This document shows positions 26,849 through 34,580 of a stretch of 64,000 nt of DNA, piece after piece. Where the stretch lies: positions 47,675-111,674 of the forward strand of contig QHWT01000081.1 of the NCBI GenBank assembly GCA_003222675.1, in the 5' to 3' direction. The notes beneath the pieces are model-generated. The model did no database searches and was not told where the DNA came from. It worked only from the letters and a program-made list of their open reading frames with translations. A program made the position numbers and the translations under genes. Each line of letters begins with the position of its first letter. Position 1 is the stretch's first letter. The DNA comes from Acidobacteriota bacterium (GTDB lineage Bacteria; Acidobacteriota; Vicinamibacteria; Vicinamibacterales; 2-12-FULL-66-21).

Positions 26849-26995
26849 AGTTGGTAGGAGACGCGGACCTGTCGACGCCGCAGCGTTACATGCTCCTGAA
26901 TCCAGCGGCAACGGAAACCCCGATCCGATTGCTCGACGAGCGACTGTCCGGCGGCGAACTCGCGGAAAACTTTGGACATCATTTGGACTCAGCCA
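26849..26995 (+). pseudogene. Tyrosine recombinase, C-terminal fragment
   Basis: DADLSTPQRYMLLNPAATE then IRLLDERLSGGELAE matches the last part of the recombinase at 60017-60730 (DLSTTQRYMHLSPAATE), including the region of the catalytic Tyr. The rest of the gene is gone. It is followed by TTTGGACATCATTTGGAC, akin to sequence after the other recombinase copy. It marks an old integration event. Confidence 0.75.
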
Positions 26996-27031
26996 TGGGG
27001 CGGACGATTCTCAATGGACGTCACGTGATTT

Positions 27032-29179
27032 CTAAAAGCGCACCCGCAGTCCGCCGTTAATGTTGCGGCCTTCAAGCGGTGCCCAGGCATCGACGGTCCA
27101 TCGACCATCACTCGCGCGTGTGGGGCGCAGCAGCGGATCCCAATGCGTCTGTCTGACAGCTGTCAAATTCTCGCCGTTCACGAACAGCCGGACGCGAGCA
27201 ACTTGACGCTCCGCCAGCAGGCCCACCACAGCGTACGGCCTGCTGATCGTGCGGTAGGGGTTGTCTTCGAGCGGCTGTCGGCCTGTGTAGTACCACTCGA
27301 TCCCGACGCGCCCCACGTCCTCCGCCTCCCACATACCGACGATGCCAGCGCTGTGCCGCGGCGTTAGGGGCACGTCCTGTCGGTGAGCCGCGATGGCTTC
27401 GCGCGCGCGAACGTAGGTGTATGTCGTCGTGACCGAGAATGGGTCCCGCCGGAACGTGCCGAGGAGCTCCATCCCCACATTGGTACTCGCACGCGTCAGC
27501 TTGCCCAACACGTATTCCGGTGATCGGTCCACATGGATGGGATCCGCAATTCGCGACGCAAACAGCGTGGCCGTAAATGAGAGCGGACCGTCCGTACGCG
27601 AGAGATCGAATGACGTGCTCAGCCCGCGCTCGGCGTTCAATCGCTGACGGATCGTCAGCCGGGTCAGGCCCGCGGCCTCCGTTTCTTCCGTGTTCGGTGT
27701 GGGACCAAAGAACCCCCTGCCAACAGAGAACCGGCTGGTCCACCGTCCCTTGCGTGCGAGTGCGGACACCCGGGGACTGACGAACGTGCCGTACTCACTA
27801 TGAAAGTCCGCGCGGCCGCTCGACGACAGCGACAGGACGCGGTTCACGTCGACGTCGTATTGCGCGAACAGTCCCGGCACGATGAACGCGTAATGGAATC
27901 TCGGCACGTCGCGCGGCGTATAAGCGTCGCGCTCAATGGCAATGCCCGCCACCCATGTGTGCCGGCCCGTCGTTGTGCGCATCGCCGTCTCACCGAACGC
28001 AGTGTCGTGCCGATCGCGCTCAGCGATTTCACCGAACTGATGATCGTGGCTCTGGCGCGCGCCCGCCGCACGTGTGGTGATGACGTAGCGGCCCTTGACC
28101 AAGAACTGCGCGACAGCGCCGGCATCGTACTGCCGCGTTCGTAGCGACTCGACGTAGGGCAGCCCGGTTGGTGCCAGCACCTGCCCGTCAGGAGTTCCGC
28201 CGTTTCGATCTTCGTAGGTAAATCCCGTGGTGACGAACAGTGTTCGTCCGGAGCCGCCATCCCAGAATAGGCGCGGCCGCACGACCGCTCGCGAGTAGCC
28301 AGGCAGGTCCGCCCATCCGTCGTCGTTCACGTCATTCGTGTTCTGCCAGTGGCCACCGCCAAGCAGGGAGGCGGTCCAGCGGCGACCCAGCGGGCCGGAT
28401 AGAAAAGTGACGGCGTCCGTGGCGCCGCGGGTGGAGCGATTCAGCAGGAACTCGCGCTGAGGTTTCGTTGTCGGCCGCCGCGATAGCAGATTGACGACGC
28501 CTCCCATTGCACCGGCGCCATAGAGCGCTGACGCCACGCCTTTGATGACTTCGACCTGCCCAAGATCCATTGGCGGGATTTGCAGCAGTCCGAGCCCGCC
28601 CACGTCGCCGAACAACGGCAGGCCGTCAGAGAGGACACGGGTGTAGCGTCCACGCATGCCTTGAATCCTTACGGTCGCTGCGCCCAACGAGGGCGACGTC
28701 GCCTGCACACGCATGCCCCCCATTTCGTTGAGCATCATGACGATGTCGCCGGGCGTCATGAGCATCTTTTCCTCGATCTCTTCACGCGCGAGCACCTCGA
28801 CGCGCATCGGCTGATCTTCCAGACGCTTGTCGGTTCGCGTGGCGGCGATGACGGTGACGTGCTCCTCGATCGTTGGCTGCGGTTGCAGCTCGATGACGAT
28901 GTCGCGCTGAGCGCCGCTTGCAACCTGCACGGCTACAGTCGTCGGGGAATATCCCGTTTTCACGATTGTGACTTCAACCGCACCCGCGAATGACGTAATC
29001 GTGACAACGCCGAATTCGTCTGTGTGGTGGGTCATACCGCCGACAACGACATCCGCGTTTGCGACCGGCTGGCCGGCTGCCCGTACTTCAACGCGGATGG
29101 AACCGTTCGCACCCTGCGCTTCGACAGACTCGACGCAGAAGCCGGCCAGAATAGAGAATGCGAGGACAAACGCACGCAT
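27032..29179 (-). CDS. TonB-dependent outer-membrane receptor
   Basis: 715 residues with a signal peptide (FVLAFSILAGFCVESVEA). A carboxypeptidase-regulatory-like domain covers residues about 25-95 (VEVRAAGQPVANADVVVGG). The plug domain follows (TPGDIVMMLNEMGGMRVQ, VRIQGMRGRYTRVLSDGLP, VEVIKGVASALYGAGAMGGVVNL). The barrel ends in NINGGLRVRF with a terminal Phe. It imports a substrate across the outer membrane using TonB energy; the substrate is unknown. Upstream on the same strand lies a small Cys-rich secreted protein. Confidence 0.92.
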   Translation of the reverse strand: MRAFVLAFSILAGFCVESVEAQGANGSIRVEVRAAGQPVANADVVVGGMTHHTDEFGVVTITSFAGAVEVTIVKTGYSPTTVAVQVASGAQRDIVIELQPQPTIEEHVTVIAATRTDKRLEDQPMRVEVLAREEIEEKMLMTPGDIVMMLNEMGGMRVQATSPSLGAATVRIQGMRGRYTRVLSDGLPLFGDVGGLGLLQIPPMDLGQVEVIKGVASALYGAGAMGGVVNLLSRRPTTKPQREFLLNRSTRGATDAVTFLSGPLGRRWTASLLGGGHWQNTNDVNDDGWADLPGYSRAVVRPRLFWDGGSGRTLFVTTGFTYEDRNGGTPDGQVLAPTGLPYVESLRTRQYDAGAVAQFLVKGRYVITTRAAGARQSHDHQFGEIAERDRHDTAFGETAMRTTTGRHTWVAGIAIERDAYTPRDVPRFHYAFIVPGLFAQYDVDVNRVLSLSSSGRADFHSEYGTFVSPRVSALARKGRWTSRFSVGRGFFGPTPNTEETEAAGLTRLTIRQRLNAERGLSTSFDLSRTDGPLSFTATLFASRIADPIHVDRSPEYVLGKLTRASTNVGMELLGTFRRDPFSVTTTYTYVRAREAIAAHRQDVPLTPRHSAGIVGMWEAEDVGRVGIEWYYTGRQPLEDNPYRTISRPYAVVGLLAERQVARVRLFVNGENLTAVRQTHWDPLLRPTRASDGRWTVDAWAPLEGRNINGGLRVRF

Positions 29180-29319
29180 ATAAACACCCGTCCACCAGAC
29201 GCTGACAGACGCTTTAGGAGATCTCGACTGCAGTGTTTACGCGCGCGGAGGATGCTCGACAGAGCGAAGAATCGCGTCGACTGGAGGGAGCAGGATCGGA
29301 GTCGCGACACCGCCGACGA

Positions 29320-29523
29320 TTATTTCAGCAGGTCTGAGCTCGGGTCGGGTCGACGAGCCGAGGCCGCCGCTACACAGGACACAGGCGCCGGCGCAGCACG
29401 ACGCATGCTGCTCCTGCAGGGGAGATTGTCCTTCTGAGTACAGCCGTCAGGGCAGCACACGCCATCGATTGCGGTGAGCGCCGTGAAAACAGTCAGCACA
29501 AGGGCGGCAACGAAGCGACGCAC
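29320..29523 (-). CDS. Small secreted Cys-rich protein
   Basis: 67 residues: signal peptide MRRFVAALVLTVFTALTAID, then GVCCPDGCTQKDNLPCRSS and PVSCVAA. Five to six Cys in a mature part of under 50 residues suggest metal binding or disulfides. It lies upstream of the TonB receptor and divergent from the ArsR gene. Similar short Cys-rich secreted proteins stand before the efflux genes at 41510 and 49739. Confidence 0.6.
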   Translation of the reverse strand: MRRFVAALVLTVFTALTAIDGVCCPDGCTQKDNLPCRSSMRRAAPAPVSCVAAASARRPDPSSDLLK

Positions 29524-29593
29524 GTACGGAATTATACGGTCGATTGGTCTCGTTGCCGTTCGGTCGGTCGTGGCACGCTACGGCAAGAGGGTG

Positions 29594-29630
29594 TTGACAC
29601 GACTCATCAAGTGGTCTATTGATTACTTGA
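29594..29630 (+). promoter_or_regulatory. Promoter with ArsR-type operator
   Basis: TTGACA at 29594-29599 and TATTGA at 29617-29622 (17-base spacing) form a sigma70-like promoter. An inverted repeat TCAAGT-12-ACTTGA (29607-29630) covers the -10 and ends 4 bases before the ATG. The form is that of ArsR/SmtB operators (ATCAA...TTGA), so autorepression by the downstream ArsR protein is likely. Confidence 0.65.
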
Positions 29631-29634
29631 CCAT

Positions 29635-30315
29635 ATGCCCAAGCATCGTGACTTCAAGGACCGCCTGTACGGCCAGTTCGCCCGAATCGGCAAAGCGCTC
29701 GGCAATCCGCACCGACTGGAATTCCTGGAACTCCTGGCTCAGTGCGAGCGCACCGTCGACTCGCTTGCGACTGAAACTGGAGTGTCGCTGGCAAATGCCT
29801 CGCAGCACCTTCAGGCGTTGAAGCAGGCCGCACTGGTCGAAAGCCGCAAGCAAGGGCTTTTTGTCTATTACCGCCTCGCCGATCCCGCGGTGTTCGAGTT
29901 GTGCGCGGCCATCCAGAGTGTCGCCCAGCGCAGGCTCGCCGATCTCGAGCGGCTCGTGCATGAGCAGTTCGGCGACCGAGCGACCCCGGAACCAGTTCGG
30001 CTGGAGGAGCTCCTCGAGCGACGCCGGTCGAGCGCTGTGATTGTTCTCGACGCACGGCCGGTGAGCGAATACCAGGCCGGGCATATCGCGGGCGCGATTT
30101 CGGTCCCGGTCGACGAGCTCCAACGGCGTCTTCGACAGCTGCCGAAAAACAAGGAATACGTCGCCTATTGCCGTGGCCCGTACTGCGTGTACGCGGATCG
30201 CGCGGTGGAACTCCTCCGAGGCAGTAAGCGCCGAGCCCGACGACTGCTGCAGGGATTCCCCGAATGGCGGGCGGCTGGCTTCCCTGTCGAGCATGGAGGT
30301 GACGTATGGCACTGA
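29635..30315 (+). CDS. ArsR family regulator fused to a rhodanese domain
   Basis: 226 residues. The N-terminal winged helix is of ArsR type (IGKALGNPHRLEFLELLAQC, VSLANASQHLQALKQAALVE, GLFVYYRLAD). The C-terminal rhodanese domain is VIVLDARPVSEYQAGHIAGAI with the active-site loop YCRGPYCVYA, containing two Cys. A persulfide- or metalloid-sensing repressor is a reasonable reading, since rhodanese Cys can carry a persulfide. No ELCVC As-site is present. The stop overlaps the ArsM start by 10 bases, making it the head of the operon. Confidence 0.9.
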   Translation: MPKHRDFKDRLYGQFARIGKALGNPHRLEFLELLAQCERTVDSLATETGVSLANASQHLQALKQAALVESRKQGLFVYYRLADPAVFELCAAIQSVAQRRLADLERLVHEQFGDRATPEPVRLEELLERRRSSAVIVLDARPVSEYQAGHIAGAISVPVDELQRRLRQLPKNKEYVAYCRGPYCVYADRAVELLRGSKRRARRLLQGFPEWRAAGFPVEHGGDVWH

Positions 30316-31118
30316 CCTGTCCGATTGACTTGGACGTCGCGGGTCTCCGGGCGGAGGTCCAGACGATGTACTCGCGTGTTGCCGCATCGCCCGACGGCGA
30401 TTTTCATTTCCATCGTGGCCCCGAGTACGCGGCCACGAAGCTCGGGTACGACGCGCGCGAGCTCGCAGCGCTACCGTCAGACGTCACTGCTTCGTTCGCT
30501 GGCGTTGGCAACCCGCACGCCATCCATCGAATTGAGGAGGGCAGCGTCGTGCTGGACATCGGCTGCGGTGCAGGAACCGACCTGCTCCTGGCCGCGCGCC
30601 GATCCGGACCTCGCGGGCGCGCGATTGGCGTCGACATGACCGAGGCGATGCGAGAACGCGCTGTCGCCGGCGCCGCGGCATGCGGACTCTCGAATGTTGA
30701 CGTGCGCAACGGCGATGCGACCTCGCTGCCGGTCGACGATCGCAGTATCGATATCGTGATCTCGAACGGCGTGTTGAATCTCGTGCCCGACAAGCACCGG
30801 GCGATTGCGGAGATCTGCCGGGTCCTCAAACCTGGCGGCCGCGTACAGATTGCAGACATCGTGATCGGCGAGACCCTGCCCGACCGCGCGCTGCGCGACG
30901 TCGATCTCTGGACCGGTTGAATCGCTGGCGCTCTGCTGGAAGCAGAGCTCATTTCGGCGTTCGCGTCCGCAGGTTTCGAGGCCCCGCGCATCGTCGCGCG
31001 ATTCGACTGTTTCGCCGGAACCACCAAAGAGCGCACGGCCCGACGGTACGGCGTCGGCGGTGTGAATCTTCTCGCAATCCAATCCCACCATCACGAGCAC
31101 GCCCGTCGTATTCGGTAG
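30306..31118 (+). CDS. arsM: ArsM-like arsenite methyltransferase, selenocysteine form
   Basis: Read through TGA 30918-30920, the product is 270 residues with Sec about 205. The SAM site is VVLDIGCGAGTDLLLAARR, then GVDMTEAM, NGDATSLPVDDRSIDIVISN and VLKPGGRVQIADIV. The UGA sits in LRDVDLWTG-U-IAGALLEAEL. ArsM-type enzymes have a substrate-binding Cys at this place (a C-x-A-G-A-L-type block). After it the frame continues to RFDCFAGTTKERTARRYGVGGVNLLA, the usual C-terminus, ending at TAG 31116. A perfect hairpin follows the UGA. The enzyme methylates As(III) with SAM in the cytoplasm; operon with ArsR-rhodanese and MBL hydrolase. Confidence 0.88.
30918..30948 (+). promoter_or_regulatory. Putative bacterial SECIS element (ArsM gene)
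   Basis: UGA, 9-base spacer, stem GCUCUGC/GCAGAGC (7 bp, perfect), loop UGGAA with G at position two; loop starts 17 bases after the UGA. Confidence 0.8.
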
Positions 31119-31145
31119 TGTCGACTACCGGAGAAGGAGATGATC

Positions 31146-31892
31146 ATGATCTTCCGACCGTTCTATTACTTCGATCGTGGGTGCTCCGCATACGTGTTCG
31201 GCTGCGGCGGCCTCGGGCGATGCGCCGTCGTAGACGCGCGTGCGGAAGACGTGGAGTCGTATGCCTCCTTCGCCGCAGAGAAGGAGATGCAGATCACGCA
31301 CGTGATCGACACACACGTCCATGCCGACCACCGTTCGGGCGGTCCGGAACTGGCGCGGCGCATGGGCGTGCCCTATTGCGTACACGAATCGGCGGACGTT
31401 GACCTGCCGTTTACGCCCTTGAAGCATGACGACGAGATCGAGTTGGGAAACACGAAGCTCAAGGTGATTCACACGCCCGGTCACTCCGAGGACAGTGTCT
31501 GTCTCCTCGTCACAGATCTCAAACGTGGACCGGATCCGTGGTTCGTGTTGACGGGCGACACCCTGTTCGTCGGCGCAGTGGGACGTCCTGACCTTCCCGG
31601 CCGCGCACGTGAGAATGCCGCGGACCTCTACGCCAGCATTCATCAGAAGCTCCTCACGCTTCCCGACGACGTCGAAGTCTATCCCGGGCATTTTTCAGGC
31701 TCCGTGTGCGGCGCTGGGTTGAGCGGAAAGCCGATGAGCACAATCGGGTTCGAGCGCCGGTGGAATGCCATGCTTTCCCTGGACCGCGAGGCGTTTGTCG
31801 AGGCACTCGCGGACGTCCCGCCGAAGCCGGAGGACATGGCCCGGATTCAGGCGTTCAATCGAGGCCACGGGGAGATCCAGGTCGGCTTGTGA
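31146..31892 (+). CDS. Metallo-beta-lactamase fold hydrolase, persulfide dioxygenase-like
   Basis: 248 residues. Metal ligands are in HVIDTHVHADHRSGG (HxHxDH), HTPGHSEDS and VLTGDTLFVGAVGRPDL, with VYPGHFSGSVCG at the C-terminal ligand. This resembles ETHE1/glyoxalase II-type persulfide dioxygenases, although these usually bind one iron. AAGGAG lies 6 bases before ATG 31146; the upstream ATG 31140 has no room for it. With rhodanese domains on both sides, a role in sulfane-sulfur removal is plausible. The stop overlaps the MFS start. Confidence 0.85.
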   Translation: MIFRPFYYFDRGCSAYVFGCGGLGRCAVVDARAEDVESYASFAAEKEMQITHVIDTHVHADHRSGGPELARRMGVPYCVHESADVDLPFTPLKHDDEIELGNTKLKVIHTPGHSEDSVCLLVTDLKRGPDPWFVLTGDTLFVGAVGRPDLPGRARENAADLYASIHQKLLTLPDDVEVYPGHFSGSVCGAGLSGKPMSTIGFERRWNAMLSLDREAFVEALADVPPKPEDMARIQAFNRGHGEIQVGL

Positions 31893-33148
31893 GTACGGCT
31901 GTCGATAGGGTGCGGCCCGTCGTGCATCTCGGCCTGCGCGAGAACATCGTTCAGTTCTCGCTGCTGGTGCTCGTGAATGCCTTCGTGGGCGGAATGGTGG
32001 GCATGGAACGCAGCATTCTGCCGGCGTTGGCAGAACAGGAGTTTCAGCTCGCTGCGCGAACGGCTGTCCTGTCGTTCATCGTCGTATTCGGCATCACGAA
32101 AGCGCTGACCAATTACCTGGCGGGGCGGTTCGCCGATCGCGTGGGCCGCAAGCGCATCCTCATTGCGGGCTGGATCATCGCGGCACCCGTACCTTTCTTG
32201 CTGATGTGGGCGCCTAGCTGGTCGTGGGTGCTCGCGGCGAATGCGCTGTTGGGCATCAGTCAGGGATTCACGTGGTCCACGACCGTGATCATGAAGATCG
32301 ATCTCGTTGGATCGGAGCGCCGCGGACTGGCCATGGGACTAAATGAGTTCTCGGGCTACATCGCTGTTGCGGCGGCCGCCCTGGCCACCGGCTGGATCGC
32401 CGCTCGTACCGGTCTGCGCCCCGATCCGTTTTATCTGGGTGTCGTGTTCGTCGTGTTCGGTCTCGGGCTCTCACTCACAGTCATTCGCGAGACAGCGCCT
32501 CACGTCAAACTCGAGACCTCTCTTCGCAACACATCGACTGCCGACCCGTCGCCCCGTGAAGTGTTCTGGCTGACGACGCTCAGGGACCGAAACCTGTCGA
32601 GCATCAGTCAGGCCGGCCTCGTGAACAACCTGAACGACGGCATGGCATGGGGCCTCTTCCCGCTGTTCTTTGCTGCAGCAGGCATGAGTCTGGAGAGGAT
32701 CGCGATCTTAGCCGCCATCTATCCGGGCGCATGGGGTGTTGTGCAACTGGCGACCGGTGCCTTGTCCGATCGCGTTGGGCGGAAGTGGCTGATTGCAAGC
32801 GGAATGTGGACGCAAGCCGCTGGCATTGCTGTAATCGTCCTGTCGGGAGGCTTTGCGGGCTTTGCGTTGGGTGCCGTGTTGCTCGGTGTCGGCACCGCGA
32901 TGGTGTATCCGACGCTTCTGGCTGCGATCGGCGATGTAGCCGCACCGTCCTGGCGGGCATCGTCGATGGGCGTCTACCGCCTCTGGCGTGATCTCGGCTA
33001 CGCCATTGGCGCGCTGCTGGCTGGTATCACCGCAGACCTGCTGGGACTTGCCGGGGCGATATGGATTGTCGCGGGGGTCACGTTCGTTTCAGGGTGGGTC
33101 ACGGCATTCCGCATGAGCGAGACCCGGGTAAGCCCTGCCAGGTCCTAG
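31889..33148 (+). CDS. MFS transporter
   Basis: 419 residues from GTG 31889 (GTGA overlap with the preceding stop), twelve predicted helices. The MFS loop motif is seen twice: AGRFADRVGRKRILIAGW between helices 2 and 3 and ALSDRVGRKWLIASG in the second half. Also FTWSTTVIMKIDLVGSERRG and YRLWRDLGYAIGALLAG. MFS proteins of this type occur in arsenic clusters (efflux of methylated or trivalent forms), but the substrate here is inferred from context only. Confidence 0.9.
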   Translation: MSTAVDRVRPVVHLGLRENIVQFSLLVLVNAFVGGMVGMERSILPALAEQEFQLAARTAVLSFIVVFGITKALTNYLAGRFADRVGRKRILIAGWIIAAPVPFLLMWAPSWSWVLAANALLGISQGFTWSTTVIMKIDLVGSERRGLAMGLNEFSGYIAVAAAALATGWIAARTGLRPDPFYLGVVFVVFGLGLSLTVIRETAPHVKLETSLRNTSTADPSPREVFWLTTLRDRNLSSISQAGLVNNLNDGMAWGLFPLFFAAAGMSLERIAILAAIYPGAWGVVQLATGALSDRVGRKWLIASGMWTQAAGIAVIVLSGGFAGFALGAVLLGVGTAMVYPTLLAAIGDVAAPSWRASSMGVYRLWRDLGYAIGALLAGITADLLGLAGAIWIVAGVTFVSGWVTAFRMSETRVSPARS

Positions 33149-33166
33149 AGAAAGGAGGCACTAACG

Positions 33167-33844
33167 ATGCCTTGCTCTTGTTGCGCGTTCCTCAATGCTA
33201 CCGAACGGCAATTCTCGCAAAAGAAAGCTGCGTCCGAGATCGCTCGCTATCGCGAGAAGGGTCCGGGACCTACGACACGGCTGCTTCGAGATGGGCTGGT
33301 GAACGCAGGCCCCGTTGACGGGACCGTTCTGGACATTGGCGGCGGCGTAGGTGCGTTGTCCTTCGAGTTGCTCGACCGAGGCGTTACGCGCGCCGTTATC
33401 GTTGACGCCTCACCAGCGTATCTCGCGGCCGCCTCCGACGAAGCAAATCGACGAGGCCGCGCTGCCGTGACGTCCGTCGTTCCCGGGGACTTCGTCATGA
33501 TCTCGGACCAGCTCCCGCCGGGTGATCTGGTCACGCTCGATCGTGTGGTCTGTTGTTATCCGGGGTACCAGCCACTCTTGACGGAGTCGCTGCAGCACGC
33601 CGTGCATCGGTTTGCTTATTCGTATCCCCGAGACCGGTGGTTCGTCAGGTTCAGGGTGTGGCTGGAGAACACGCTGAGGTGGTGGCGGTCCAACCCGTTT
33701 CGGACGTTCGTTCATCCGCCTTCCGAGATGCAGCGAATTGTTGAAGCAGCGGGTTTCAGACTTGCGAATCGCCGTTACACGCTGACGTGGTCTGCCGATG
33801 TGTTTGTGAAGGCAGCAGCGGCGGCTATTCCGAATCGCGACTGA
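33167..33844 (+). CDS. SAM-dependent methyltransferase with Cys-rich N-terminus
   Basis: 225 residues after a strong AAAGGAGG. It begins MPCSCCAFLNATERQFSQKK, three Cys in a metal-like cluster. The SAM site is VLDIGGGVGALSFELLDRGV and the following acidic loop VIVDASPAYLAAA. CCYPGYQPLL provides two more Cys. It lies last in the ArsR-led operon and overlaps the 3' end of the convergent response regulator. A thiol, arsenic or selenium methyl acceptor is possible but unproven. Confidence 0.85.
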   Translation: MPCSCCAFLNATERQFSQKKAASEIARYREKGPGPTTRLLRDGLVNAGPVDGTVLDIGGGVGALSFELLDRGVTRAVIVDASPAYLAAASDEANRRGRAAVTSVVPGDFVMISDQLPPGDLVTLDRVVCCYPGYQPLLTESLQHAVHRFAYSYPRDRWFVRFRVWLENTLRWWRSNPFRTFVHPPSEMQRIVEAAGFRLANRRYTLTWSADVFVKAAAAAIPNRD

Positions 33845-34577
33845 GTCGATACCCCGTTTTCCTAATCGTCAGGATGTGTTGCGGCTTCGCCGCGTCGTCC
33901 TCCAGCTTGCGGCGAAGTTCCGCCACATGAGTATCGACCGTGCGCGTAAGGACGCTGGCGGCGTGGCCCCACACCTCTCGAAGCAATTCCACGCGCGATA
34001 CGACGGCTCCGTCACGCTCCAGCAACGCGAGCAGCAGGTTGAACTCCATCGCGGTGAGAGCCACGGCGCGATCGCCCTTTCGCACGGTTCGTGTGTCTGG
34101 ATCGACGAGAACATTCCCGAAGCGCATCGGCGCGGCACGTCCAGAGTGACTGCCCCTGCTTCGCCGCAATAGTGCTTCAATCCGTGCCATCAGTTCCAAA
34201 ATGCCAAATGGCTTGGTCACGTAGTCATCAGCGCCGAGCCTGAAGCCACGGACTTTGTCCGCCTCCTCGCCGCGTGCGGTCAGGATGAGCACGGGCATCT
34301 GAAGATCATCGTCGCGCATCGCACGCAGCACGCGGTAGCCGTCAAGGCCTGGCAACATGAGATCCAGCACGACAAGATCGGGCCGGAGCTCACGCACTCG
34401 GTCCAAGCCCTTTGCACCGTCGGTTGACACCTCAACGGTGTAGCCTTCGATCTCCAGATTGTTACGAAGCCCGTATGCAAGGTCCTCGTTGTCTTCGATG
34501 ACGAGAATTCGCGCAATGAACTCGTGTCGATGACTCGTCGGAGCACTCATCTGCGCTCTCGGCCCAATCGCTAACAT
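33825..34577 (-). CDS. OmpR/PhoB family response regulator
   Basis: 250 residues (a shorter start at the internal M-S-A-P is possible). Receiver: ILVIEDNEDLAYGL, PDLVVLDLMLPGLDGYRVL (phospho-acceptor Asp), VLILTARGEE, YVTKPFGILEL. The winged helix of OmpR type includes ALTAMEFNLLLALLERDGAVVSR and LTRTVDTHVAELRRKLEDD. It is three bases downstream of the sensor kinase stop, so it is co-transcribed with it. The 3' end overlaps the convergent methyltransferase by 20 bases. Confidence 0.92.
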   Translation of the reverse strand: MLAIGPRAQMSAPTSHRHEFIARILVIEDNEDLAYGLRNNLEIEGYTVEVSTDGAKGLDRVRELRPDLVVLDLMLPGLDGYRVLRAMRDDDLQMPVLILTARGEEADKVRGFRLGADDYVTKPFGILELMARIEALLRRSRGSHSGRAAPMRFGNVLVDPDTRTVRKGDRAVALTAMEFNLLLALLERDGAVVSRVELLREVWGHAASVLTRTVDTHVAELRRKLEDDAAKPQHILTIRKTGYRLSRDSE

Positions 34578-34580
34578 GTT

